Source: Roseiarcus sp963758335 | GTDB lineage: Bacteria; Pseudomonadota; Alphaproteobacteria; Rhizobiales; Beijerinckiaceae | Direction: 5' to 3' | Assembly (NCBI GenBank): GCA_963758335.1 | Contig: CAVWVF010000004.1 | Coordinates: 2,356,001 to 2,420,000, forward strand | Length of the DNA: 64,000 nt | Shown here: piece by piece, positions 57,218 to 64,000 of the stretch | Layout of the letters: each line of letters starts with the position of its first letter | Position numbering within the stretch: the first letter of the stretch is position 1 | Notes under the pieces: model-generated | Database searches by the model: none | What the model was told of the DNA's origin: nothing | What the model saw: the letters and a program-made list of their open reading frames with translations, nothing else | Made by a program: the position numbers and the translations under genes

Positions 57218-58788
57218 GAGCCTGTCCGAGAAATAGCGGATTTCAGTGGCGGCGTTGGCGCGAATTGGATTCTGCTTGCTTATGAGCAAGACTTTCCGCC
57301 CTTGGACGATCGATCAGCCGCTGTTGTTGCCGCCGAGCGTGCAGGATTTTGTCGGCGAGGACCACTTGGCTCGCTTTGTTTTGGCGCTTGTGCTCGAGCA
57401 TCTCGACCTTCGTGAGATCGAAGCCGCTTACGCGAGCGAGCGCGGGCAGCCGCCGTTTGACCCGGCGATGATGACGGGGCTGTTGCTTTACGCCTATTGC
57501 AACGGCGTCTACTCGTCGCGCCGGATCGCCAAGGCGGCGCGCGAGCGGGTCGACTTCATGAGCATTGTCGGGCTCGATCCGCCGGATTTTCGCACCGTCT
57601 CCGACTTCCGCAAGCGCCACTTGAAGGCGCTCGCCGGCCTGTTCGGGCAGGTTCTCAAGCTGTGCGAACAGGCGGGGTTGGCGAAGCTCGGCCATGTCGC
57701 GCTCGACGGAACCAAGATCAAGGCGAACGCCTCCAAGCACAAGGCGATGAGCTACGAGCGCATGGACAAGCGTGCGGCGGAGCTCGAGGCAGAGGTTGAG
57801 CGATGGCTGAGCGCCGCCGAGGCTGCGGACGCCGAGGAGGACAAGGCCTTTGGCCGCGACAAGAGCGGCGAGGAGCTGCCGAAGTGGGTCGCCGACAAGA
57901 AGAGACGCGCCGAGAAGATCCGGGCGGCGAAGGCCGAATTGGAGGCCGAGGCGAAAGCGGCCGCGGCGGCCAAGGCCCAAGCGCAGGCTGAGGCCGAGGA
58001 ACGGCGAAAGACAGAAGGCCGCAAGAAACCGGGAAAGCCCGCCGCCCCGCCATCCGACGAGCCCGATCCCAAAGCACAGAAGAATTTCACCGATCCCGAA
58101 AGCCGCATCATGAAAACCAAGGACGGCTTCATCCAGGGCTACAATGCGCAGGCGGTGGTCGACGCGACGGCCCAGGTGATCGTCGCCCACGGGCTCGACG
58201 CGAAGCAGAGCGATCAGCACCAATTGACGCCGATGGCCGAGGCGATCGAAGCCAATCTGGGCAAGAAGCCCACGCAACTGTCGGCTGACGCCGGCTATTG
58301 CTCCGACGCCAACCTTGCGGCGCTGGAGCAACGCGAGATCGACGCCTATATCGCGCCGGGGCGGGCCAAGCATGCCGGGGAAGGAGAAGGCGGCGGCGCG
58401 CGCGTCGCCGCCATGCGCGAAAAAATCAGGGCCGGCGGGCACGCCAGCCCCTACCGCCTAAGAAAGCAGCTGCCCGAGCCGGTGTTCGGACAGATCAAGC
58501 AAGCGCGCAGCTTCCGTCAGTTCCTCTTGCGCGGCGTCGAGAAGGTCGCCAACGAATGGGGCCTCGTCTGCCTCGCCCACAACATCCTGAAGCTCGCTCA
58601 GGGGCGGACTCCGCCCCTGGCCGCACTCGCAACGGAGTGAGCTTCGCCACCCCGGAAACGGGCAACCAAGGATGGCCGGAAAGCTTCCGCCTTTACATCA
58701 AATCGGATGTGCGCATCTGCTGCATCCGGCTCTCCGACCGGCGTCGGCGGTTCAAATCCCATCGCGCCGGGATTAAGCAGACAGGCTC
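57218..58788. mobile_element. Complete IS1182-family insertion sequence
   Basis: 1571 bp. Ends GAGCCTGTC (57218) and, inverted, GACAGGCTC (58788), flanked on both sides by CTAG (57214-57217 and 58789-58792), a 4-bp palindromic target typical of this family. One transposase gene fills it. Confidence 0.88.
57282..58640 (+). CDS. IS1182-family transposase
   Basis: DDE transposase of 452 residues: MSKTFRPWTIDQPLLLPPSV, QDFVGEDHLARFVLALV, catalytic Asp in HVALDGTKIKANASKHKAMS, a long Ala/Glu/Lys-rich coiled coil at about residues 160-260, Asp in LSADAGYCSDANLAALEQRE, and Glu late in the protein (QLPEPVFGQIKQARSFRQFL). The ATG at 57282 is preferred to the upstream 57246, which would add 12 residues before the conserved start. 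Intact. Confidence 0.92.
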   Translation: MSKTFRPWTIDQPLLLPPSVQDFVGEDHLARFVLALVLEHLDLREIEAAYASERGQPPFDPAMMTGLLLYAYCNGVYSSRRIAKAARERVDFMSIVGLDPPDFRTVSDFRKRHLKALAGLFGQVLKLCEQAGLAKLGHVALDGTKIKANASKHKAMSYERMDKRAAELEAEVERWLSAAEAADAEEDKAFGRDKSGEELPKWVADKKRRAEKIRAAKAELEAEAKAAAAAKAQAQAEAEERRKTEGRKKPGKPAAPPSDEPDPKAQKNFTDPESRIMKTKDGFIQGYNAQAVVDATAQVIVAHGLDAKQSDQHQLTPMAEAIEANLGKKPTQLSADAGYCSDANLAALEQREIDAYIAPGRAKHAGEGEGGGARVAAMREKIRAGGHASPYRLRKQLPEPVFGQIKQARSFRQFLLRGVEKVANEWGLVCLAHNILKLAQGRTPPLAALATE

Positions 58789-58792
58789 CTAG

Positions 58793-59469
58793 GGCGCGCC
58801 AGCATTCTAGCTGGCGCAGTGCGCCCTATCCCAATAGCGACGAGCCATGAAAAAGATATCATCTGTCGAACGTGATCTCGGCGTTCGGGAAGTTCTCAGG
58901 GGCTCTGAGAGTCGGTGCAGACTGTGCCCCCGCTCAATCCAGAGGCGGCCGCGCTCCTCGAGCCGCTCGTAGGCGCGATGATCGTGTTGCACTCGTCGAA
59001 GACGTCGATCTCGATCATGACATCGGTCGCGGGAGAGCGGCGTCGGAGCGATGAAATGGCGGGGCCTCAGCGGTGATTTGCCGCATCCGCCTGCCGCGAG
59101 GCGAAAGAATTTGCCCGAGGCCCCCTTTGGGAGGACGGGCGAAGCGGGCCGTCGAGATCCTGTCCCGCCGGTCGGGCCGCGACGTCCACGTCCACGAGGG
59201 GATGCCGGCCGCTTCTCAACCTGCCCCGAAGGCGGTGGTGGACGCGGCGGACGATTGGATGACGACCTGGATCGTGAAGGACATCTGGCGAGGATGAAGT
59301 CGAGGCGAGCGAGCAGTGGGAGGTGAACGCCGAGACTGCTGACGAGGCTGTGGGGGCGGCGACCGCTCACGTTCGCTTCCAGCCGCACCACGTGGACGCG
59401 AGATTGCGCCCCGACGAGAGAGGAAAAGATCCGCGGCGGGGCGAGGCGCAGCCGTCAAGCCGCGGGTGA
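58793..59469. other. No confident gene
   Basis: On the plus strand 59073-59297 encodes AVEILSRRSGRDVHVHEGMP then AADDWMTTWIVKDIWRG, which looks protein-like but matches no family I can name. On the minus strand a short peptide VMIEIDVFDECNTIIAPTSG lies around 58960-59020. Neither has good start signals. Probably remnants. Confidence 0.35.
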
Positions 59470-59700
59470 CGGCCGCGGCCATCGCCCGGAGAACCCCGCG
59501 CTTTCCTGTCGCTCAGAAGTTTCTCGCAGTTTCCCTCACGCAGCGGAGCGATCGTATCCTTGCTTCCCAGCAGGACGAGCAGAGGAACATCCGGCTGTTC
59601 GGCAATGTACCTGATGTCGACCGGATCGGCACGCATCTTGGTACGAGCGTTGCGCGTTTCGCAGCTCGGATAGAAGGCGGCGATGGCGGCAAATGGTGGT
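59470..59700 (-). pseudogene. Dienelactone hydrolase-like fragment
   Basis: AAIAAFYPSCETRNARTKMR, PDVPLLVLLGSKDTIAPLRE, GNCEKLLSD: the strand-acid region of DLH-family alpha/beta hydrolases (YPSC, then LLGxKD-x3-P). The nucleophile and catalytic His regions are missing. Confidence 0.55.
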
Positions 59701-60058
59701 GAGCCGGCTCCCTCTCCTGGCTCGCCTGGATCACCGCGCGTCTTGGCGGCTGGCACGGAATGGCTTGGCGACCAGCAGCCGTGCCACGAGCTGGGCAGTA
59801 ACTTGCGGTAGGCTGCGCAGTACGCGCGCACGCGCGAGGAAGTCCGCCACCCGCCGCCCTTCGACCGGCCCAAACAGATCGAAATCCGTGCTACACTCTG
59901 TCCGCGGGGAGCCCCTCCTCCTCCGCGCAAGTCGTTATCGCAAAACAACTTTCGCTGATTCGGAGCCCCGATGCACCTACTTCTGTGAGATATCCGGGTT
60001 AACGACGGCGCGCGTTCAGACGGGAGAGCCCGCCGGCGCGTTGAAGGGAGGGGCGCCC

Positions 60059-60331
60059 ATGAAGGGCGGGAAGAAGAAGGGCCTTAGCCACACGCTCAGG
60101 ATCACGCGCGGGTCCGCGCAGGACTTGGTCTTGCGCGGGTCCAAGACGGTCTTGCTCAAAGACCTCGAGGTCGTTCTCGGGAAGCACGGTATCGCCGGCA
60201 GGGACGCGGTCCAGATCCGCACCTACGTCAAGTCCGGGCCCGGCCTACGGTGTCCGCCCGGCAAGAAGCCGGTTCTGCGCTGCCACACGCTTTCCGACGG
60301 CAGCGTCGAGTGCAAATGGGATTGCGAATAA
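60059..60331 (+). CDS. Conserved small basic/Cys-containing protein, 90 residues
   Basis: ATG 60059 follows GAAGGGAGGGGCGCCC. MKGGKKKGLSHTLRITRGSA, VLLKDLEVVLGKHGIAGRDA, VQIRTYVKSGPGLRCPPGKK, PVLRCHTLSDGSVECKWDCE. Basic N-terminus, four Cys in the last 25 residues (possible disulfides or metal site), no signal peptide. The stop TAA is followed at once by ATG of the next gene (TAAATG), so the two are surely co-translated. I know no function. Confidence 0.6.
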   Translation: MKGGKKKGLSHTLRITRGSAQDLVLRGSKTVLLKDLEVVLGKHGIAGRDAVQIRTYVKSGPGLRCPPGKKPVLRCHTLSDGSVECKWDCE

Positions 60332-61274
60332 ATGCGCCCGGCCGCCGTGCCCTGGCGCCAATTCGGCGATTGGCTGCTCGCGCTCTGGCGCGCGTTCAGC
60401 CTTTGGGTCCTTGAGCTCTGGCGCGGGTTCACCCTTTGGCTCGCCGCGCTCGGGCGAGGCTTCGGCCCTTGGAGGGTGGAATACAGACTCTGGTCTGGCT
60501 CGCCGTCGCGATCGCGGCGACCGTCTATCTCTACCGGCGCGCCGCGACCCGCTTCGGGCCGCATGACTTCTCCGCGAACGGCGTCGTCGTTGGCCGCGCG
60601 AAACAATTCGACAATCGCTCGCTCACGCTGATCCTCGAGCAGCTCGACGCCGCGCTCGCCAGGCTCAACGTGGTGAGCCAGAGCATTGCCCAGAATCTCG
60701 GCGCCTTGCAGGAGCAGCGGTCGACCGACTGGTCGCGCAGTCTGAGCCTCGCCTATGGTGCCGGGGACAAGCCGCCGGCGGCGGGCGACGGCGCCAAAGG
60801 CGACGGCCAGTCGAACAAGCAGGCCGACGGCTCCGCCGACAAGGCGGACGGAGGCGCCGCGGCGAAGCGCAACTCTCCTGCCGCCTCGCCTCCTCAAGGC
60901 TTCGCCCCGCAATTCGCGAGCGCCGCGGGCGACGCGCTGACTGAGCAGATGAGTCTCGCTTATCAAATCGTCAATTTGAATGAGCGGGCTTTGTCCGACC
61001 GCCTGTGGGGAGAGGGTTCGCGGCTCCAGGTCGTGCTCGGGTTCCAGGTGTCGATCAATCCGCCCAGTTGGGCGAAGGATTGCGCCGCAGTGGTCGAGGT
61101 CGAGGTGAAAGTTCCGGACGGCGTCCAGCCGATCTCGGTCGTCGCGATGATCCCGCAGGAGAAGACCTACAACGTCGCGACCTTGAGCTCGATCAGCGAT
61201 TCTCTGGACGGCTCGGTCGTCTCCGCGCTGTGGCGGGCGGGCGCGTCGATCGGACGACGGCGCAACGACATCTT
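60332..61274 (+). pseudogene. Membrane protein with Trp-rich tandem start, frameshifted and truncated
   Basis: Begins MRPAAVPWRQFGDWLLALWR with a repeated LW-x-AF/GF-x-LW pattern (LLALWRAFSLWVLELWRGFT, LWLAALGRGFGPWRVE). It shifts frame near 60480 into a membrane helix (TLVWLAVAIAATVYLYRRAA), a helical stalk, a Lys/Ala/Gly-rich linker (residues about 145-190) and a C-terminal beta-rich part (RLQVVLGFQVSINPPSWAKD, VVEVEVKVPDGVQPISVVAM, IPQEKTYNVATL). At about 61275 an aminotransferase tail is joined on. Unknown family; probably an inner-membrane protein with a large soluble domain. Confidence 0.55.
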
Positions 61275-61276
61275 TT

Positions 61277-61517
61277 CACGCCGAAAGGCGCGTTCTACGC
61301 CTTTTCCAACGTCTCCCGCACCGGCTGGAAGGCGAAGCCGCTCGCCTCGGCCTTGCTCGAGGAAGCGGGGGTGGCGACGGTCGGCGGCCCCGATTTCGGC
61401 GTTCACGGGGAGGGTTATTTGCGCCTCTCCTACGCCAACTGAACATCGAGCGCGCGCTCGAGCGCATGCGCACATTCCTCAGCCGCCCGGCCCCGGCGAA
61501 CGCCGGCAGACGGTGAC
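61277..61517 (+). pseudogene. C-terminal tail of a class I aminotransferase
   Basis: TPKGAFYAFSNVSRTGWKAK, PLASALLEEAGVATVGGPDF, GVHGEGYLRLSYAN: the end of aspartate/alanine-type PLP aminotransferases, with the substrate-binding Arg in RLSYAN. After SYAN a frame shift continues NIERALERMRTFLSRPAPAN and stops. In related genomes an aminotransferase precedes sseA; here only its tail remains. Confidence 0.75.
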
Positions 61518-61590
61518 GTAGAGCGTGCGGCGAGCCTCAGTCCGCGCTATCCTTGAGGCCGAAAAGGGAGCGGCGCCAGCCGCGGGTTGA

Positions 61591-62442
61591 ATGACGACTT
61601 CAGACCTGCCCTTCCCGATCGTCGGCGTCAAATGGCTCGGCGCCCATCTCGACGACCCCGATCTCGTCGTGCTCGACGCCTCCTATTATCTGCCGGCCAC
61701 AATGTGCGACGCCCGGGCCCTGTTCATGGAGGACCGCGTCGCCGGCGCCCGGTTTTTCGACATCGACACCATCGCCGATCCCTCGACGACCTTGCCGCAT
61801 ATGATTCCCGACGAGCGTGCGTTCGGCGAGGCGGCCGGGGCGCTCGGGGTCGGGGACGGCGACCGGATCGTCGTCTACGACGGCGAGGGGCTGGTGTCGG
61901 CGGCGCGGGCGTGGTGGATGTTCCTCGCCTTCGGCACCCGGCGCGTCGCCGTGCTCGACGGCGGCCTGCCGGCGTGGATCGCCAGCGGCGGGGAGCTGGA
62001 ATCGGGAATTGTGACCCCCGAGCCGCGCGTGTTCACCGCGCACTTCGACCCTTCGTTCTTGGCCCGGGTCCCCGGCGTTCAGGCGGCGCTGGCCGACGGC
62101 TCGGCCCAGGTCGTCGACGCGCGCAGGCCCGAGCGTTTCCAGGGCCGGGATCCCGAGCCGTGGCCGGTGATCAACATCGGGCATATGCCTGGCGCGGTCA
62201 ACCTGCCGATGACCACGGTGGTTCGCGCCGGGAGCCTGTTGGAAGCCGACGACCTCCGCGCGGCTTTCGCCGCGGCCGGGGTCGACGTCGACCGTCCGGT
62301 CGTCACGACCTGCGGCTCGGGGGTCACTGCGCCCATTCTCAATCTGGCGCTGGCCAGGCTCGGCAAGCCGATCGGCCGGCTCTACGACGGCTCCTGGGCC
62401 GAATGGGGCGCGCGCGCCGACCTGCCCGCGGTAACGGTGTGA
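61591..62442 (+). CDS. sseA: 3-mercaptopyruvate sulfurtransferase
   Basis: Two-domain rhodanese of 283 residues, transferring sulfur from 3-mercaptopyruvate to thiophilic acceptors in the cytoplasm. N-terminal inactive domain (VVLDASYYLPATMCDARALF, GARFFDIDTIADPSTTLPHM) and C-terminal active domain with catalytic Cys in VVTTCGSGVTAPILNLALAR near residue 241. The loop CGSGVTA is typical of mercaptopyruvate rather than thiosulfate sulfurtransferases. ATG 61591; the stop overlaps the GTG start of a NUDIX remnant (GTGTGA). Intact. Confidence 0.94.
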   Translation: MTTSDLPFPIVGVKWLGAHLDDPDLVVLDASYYLPATMCDARALFMEDRVAGARFFDIDTIADPSTTLPHMIPDERAFGEAAGALGVGDGDRIVVYDGEGLVSAARAWWMFLAFGTRRVAVLDGGLPAWIASGGELESGIVTPEPRVFTAHFDPSFLARVPGVQAALADGSAQVVDARRPERFQGRDPEPWPVINIGHMPGAVNLPMTTVVRAGSLLEADDLRAAFAAAGVDVDRPVVTTCGSGVTAPILNLALARLGKPIGRLYDGSWAEWGARADLPAVTV

Positions 62443-62615
62443 CGATCCTCGATGGCCTGGGGTTCGTCGCCGACCCGCTCGACCGCGCCCCCGACCGGCG
62501 CGAGGACCCGGAAGCCGTCGCCGCCTTGCGCGCCCGGAGCGACGCGCGGGCGATCCTCATGCCGCGGGGCTCGATCCGCTCTTGCCGCTGTCGGAGATCG
62601 AGGGCGCCGATCAAC
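62439..62615 (+). pseudogene. NUDIX NADH pyrophosphatase, N-terminal stub
   Basis: From GTG 62439: VTILDGLGFVADPLDRAPDR, REDPEAVAALRARSDARAIL, then a frameshift to GLDPLLPLSEIEGAD. This is the N-terminal domain of NudC-like NAD(H) pyrophosphatases (GFAANPLDRA, LLPLSE). The zinc ribbon and the NUDIX box are missing; a group II intron reverse-transcriptase remnant begins at about 62613. Confidence 0.65.
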
Positions 62616-62655
62616 GATCCGGCGCGCTACCGACTTCAAAAGCTCGGCACGCCGG
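62595..62655 (-). pseudogene. Group II intron reverse transcriptase, 3' exon piece
   Basis: Minus strand reads RAELLKSVARRIVDRR, which continues the 5' exon piece at 63505 (YFGSIP) as in group II intron RTs (YFGSIPHAELMKSVARRIVD). The two pieces are separated by the intron 62656-63504. Only this short stretch survives on this side before the NUDIX remnant. Confidence 0.65.
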
Positions 62656-63504
62656 GTAGATGGGGATGTTACCATCCCCATCCCCCACAGACCCGGACGT
62701 GCGGATTCCCCGCATCCGGTTCTTCACGAGAGAGATTCGCTCCCGACGGCGCGTTCGTAGGCGATCTTTTCGATCATCCGTCGGATGACGCCGGCCGTGA
62801 CTCGTTGGTCGAGGAAGGTGGTCGTCCTCAATCGATTTGGCTATCCGTTGTCGGTTCGTGGACAGGTTCGTGGGGTCCAGAGTCCCCTCGCCTGTTTCAG
62901 GCCAACGGTTCTCTGCTCATGGCGCCTCCCTTTCCTCCGTCGGGTCCCGGCGAGCCCGGTTCCCCGCTTTCACAGGTAATATGAAGGCGCTACGACTTCC
63001 CGCCCGCGCATTCCCGCTCCCTTATGACTTCGGTTGCGGGTCCCACGCGCTCCTCCCTCGTTCGTGCTCGCCGAGGCGCTCCCGACGGGCGGGGAGGTCG
63101 CCGCCGGGCCTGGAACATTTGATCAGCCGGCGTTCCGCGTTCCGGCTTGTCGCGCCCGTGGACGCGAGCGGGATCTCACAGGTTCCCTGGCGATCCGTCC
63201 CATGCCTCTGCCCTACTCCAGGACCCCGGTCGAGCCGAAGAGACCTCGCCTGTGGCGGTCTCGTCGATGCTGCCCCCGGGTTCCACAAACCGAAGGCCTC
63301 GGCGGATAGGAAAATATCGAGGCTGACACAGGGCTTCAGCATCCGCTGTCTACGCTTCACGAGCGACGTCGCCGCCACCCATGCAAGACTCGCTTCCGGC
63401 TGGCGGGCTGCGCCTCTACCGGGAGGGCGTCGAACCCTCTGGACCGCTGCGAAAGGTTTCAGATCACATTTCCGTCCTCCCTTCCAGGATTTGCCCTGTC
63501 GCAA
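62656..63504 (-). ncRNA. ORF-less group II intron
   Basis: 5' end near 63504 with TTGCGACAGGGC (consensus GTGYGACAG). Domain V at 62722-62690: GAACCGGATGCGGGGAATCC then GCACGTCCGGGTC, a 33-base hairpin with a GAAT-type tetraloop. Domain VI: GATGGGGATG, loop GTAA, CATCCCCATC, ending CTAC at 62656 (consensus AY). Of the internal reverse-transcriptase gene only a tail is plausible (RVTAGVIRRMIEKIAYERAV near 62800). The intron is therefore a non-coding or degenerate copy of about 849 bases. Its insertion site lies inside the RT gene of another group II intron. Large plus-strand open frames across it are antisense shadows. Confidence 0.8.
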
Positions 63505-63570
63505 GCGGAATGCTCCCGAAGTAGTCCGCGAGGTCGGCGTCCACAACTTCCGGATGGCCGCGAAACAGCC
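63505..63570 (-). pseudogene. Group II intron reverse transcriptase, 5' exon piece
   Basis: Reads FRGHPEVVDADLADYFGSIP, the first catalytic-domain block of group II intron RTs (VVDADL-x2-YF-x-IPH), ending exactly where the intron begins. Joined across the intron to RAELLKSVARRIVDRR at 62655. Confidence 0.7.
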
Positions 63571-63634
63571 CTGCGGCCGGCCGTCTCGGTGGTTGACGGT
63601 GAGACTGCGCGAGCGGCGCGCCGCACCATCGCAA

Positions 63635-63853
63635 TTATTTCGCGCGAAGTTGGCCAATTGCGCTGAGGCTATGAACGTCCCTTTTCAAAACGAGCCCCGC
63701 TAATCTCGACGTCATTTTGATCCAACTGGCGATCTGCTCAGAGAGATGGATGTCGTTCTTCGCGGCCGTGAGGTCCTTTTTCAAATGCGCGGCGACATCG
63801 TCTTCGGTATCGCCTTCGGCCGCTCCGCCGACGGCCTCTAGGGTGTCTTTCAT
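63635..63853 (-). CDS. Small hypothetical protein, 72 residues
   Basis: ATG 63853 preceded by GGAGGCCAGA. MKDTLEAVGGAAEGDTEDDV, AAHLKKDLTAAKNDIHLSEQ, IASWIKMTSRLAGLVLKR. Acidic start, amphipathic helix in the middle, no membrane segment. Lies 40 bases downstream of the transporter gene at 63893 on the same strand. The last 15 residues may have been changed by the mobile sequence next to it. No family known. Confidence 0.5.
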   Translation of the reverse strand: MKDTLEAVGGAAEGDTEDDVAAHLKKDLTAAKNDIHLSEQIASWIKMTSRLAGLVLKRDVHSLSAIGQLRAK

Positions 63854-63892
63854 TCTGGCCTCCGCGTCCTGGGCGGCTCCGCCGGTTCCGGC

Positions 63893-64000
63893 TCAGCTCG
63901 AGCCTTCCGAAGGCAGGTGCTCTTTCACGATCAGCCCCACAATCAGGAGCGGCGACGCGAGGAACGCCCCCATCGGCCCCCACATCCAGCTCCAGAACAG
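63893..64000 (-). CDS. AI-2E family transporter, C-terminal end (partial)
   Basis: Runs in from beyond the window: LFWSWMWGPMGAFLASPLLI, VGLIVKEHLPSEGSS and TGA at 63895-63893. The W-x-WLWGP-GA-L-A-P-LI pattern is the last membrane helix of PerM/TqsA-like AI-2E family exporters. Only 35 residues are visible. Confidence 0.75.
   Translation of the reverse strand: MFWSWMWGPMGAFLASPLLIVGLIVKEHLPSEGSS

Noticed and set aside
62837..63703. Long plus-strand open frame of 288 codons
   Set aside because: It is antisense to the group II intron and RT remnant; such frames recur as shadows of structured intron RNA and show no protein family.

Overview
The window looks like accessory-rich chromosome of a high-GC alphaproteobacterium, probably order Hyphomicrobiales (Beijerinckiaceae/Methylocystaceae-like). 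That placement is an inference from GC content, the glgE-treS-glgB locus, the DegP type and the fused ABC transporter; no 16S gene or other marker is present. Intact housekeeping-type genes (glmS open frame, treS-maltokinase, degP, ymdB, sseA) sit in a sea of broken genes and at least ten kinds of mobile-element sequence.

Layout. 0-7.6 kb: helicase tail, frameshifted multicopper oxidase, scrambled FetAB iron exporter, broken DUF4062 gene, IS91 tail, P4-type integrase with a hypothetical gene, IS630 remnant. 7.6-15.3 kb: glmS with an 84-bp internal segment in the wrong orientation, then a maltose-1-phosphate/glycogen locus (broken glgE, intact treS-mak fusion, truncated glgB). 15.3-21.1 kb: TetR regulator, truncated hydrolase, GNAT acetyltransferase, NmrA-like reductase, a cyclic-nucleotide-binding/thioredoxin-reductase-like fusion with a UBP zinc-finger partner. 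21.4-30 kb: a DACNV-domain gene split by a 132-bp MITE-like element with 8-bp target duplication, several remnants, DegP protease, broken epoxide hydrolase, FAD monooxygenase. 30.5-32.75 kb: an AT-richer, horizontally acquired NACHT (bacterial NLR-like) defence gene carrying an amber codon, an opal codon and a frameshift. 33.5-39.6 kb: two-component system facing a PepSY-flavodoxin reductase and a membrane-fusion/ABC exporter whose permease is cut. 39.6-50 kb: IS6, adenylate cyclase, ymdB, fragments of CoxL, IS110, TMEM175, recombinase, prophage terminase, tRNA tail, DUF6880. 49.7-53.1 kb: sugar ABC importer with fused ATPase-permease. 53.6-58.8 kb: IS91-type element with its own tyrosine recombinase, a decayed radical SAM gene, a complete IS1182 element. 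58.8-64 kb: hydrolase and aminotransferase remnants, sseA, a NUDIX remnant, an ORF-less group II intron nested inside the reverse-transcriptase gene of another group II intron, and the tail of an AI-2E transporter.

Most unusual observations. (1) Three genes within 8.5 kb (fetB, glmS, glgE) have internal segments in reversed orientation at or beside their proper place. (2) The MITE insertion can be removed on paper to restore the reading frame exactly. (3) A dispersed hairpin repeat of about 60-100 bp lies in many intergenic gaps. (4) A group II twintron. (5) A decayed NACHT gene with an apparently inactive nuclease-like head. Many single-base frameshifts may be real decay or sequence error; raw reads would decide.
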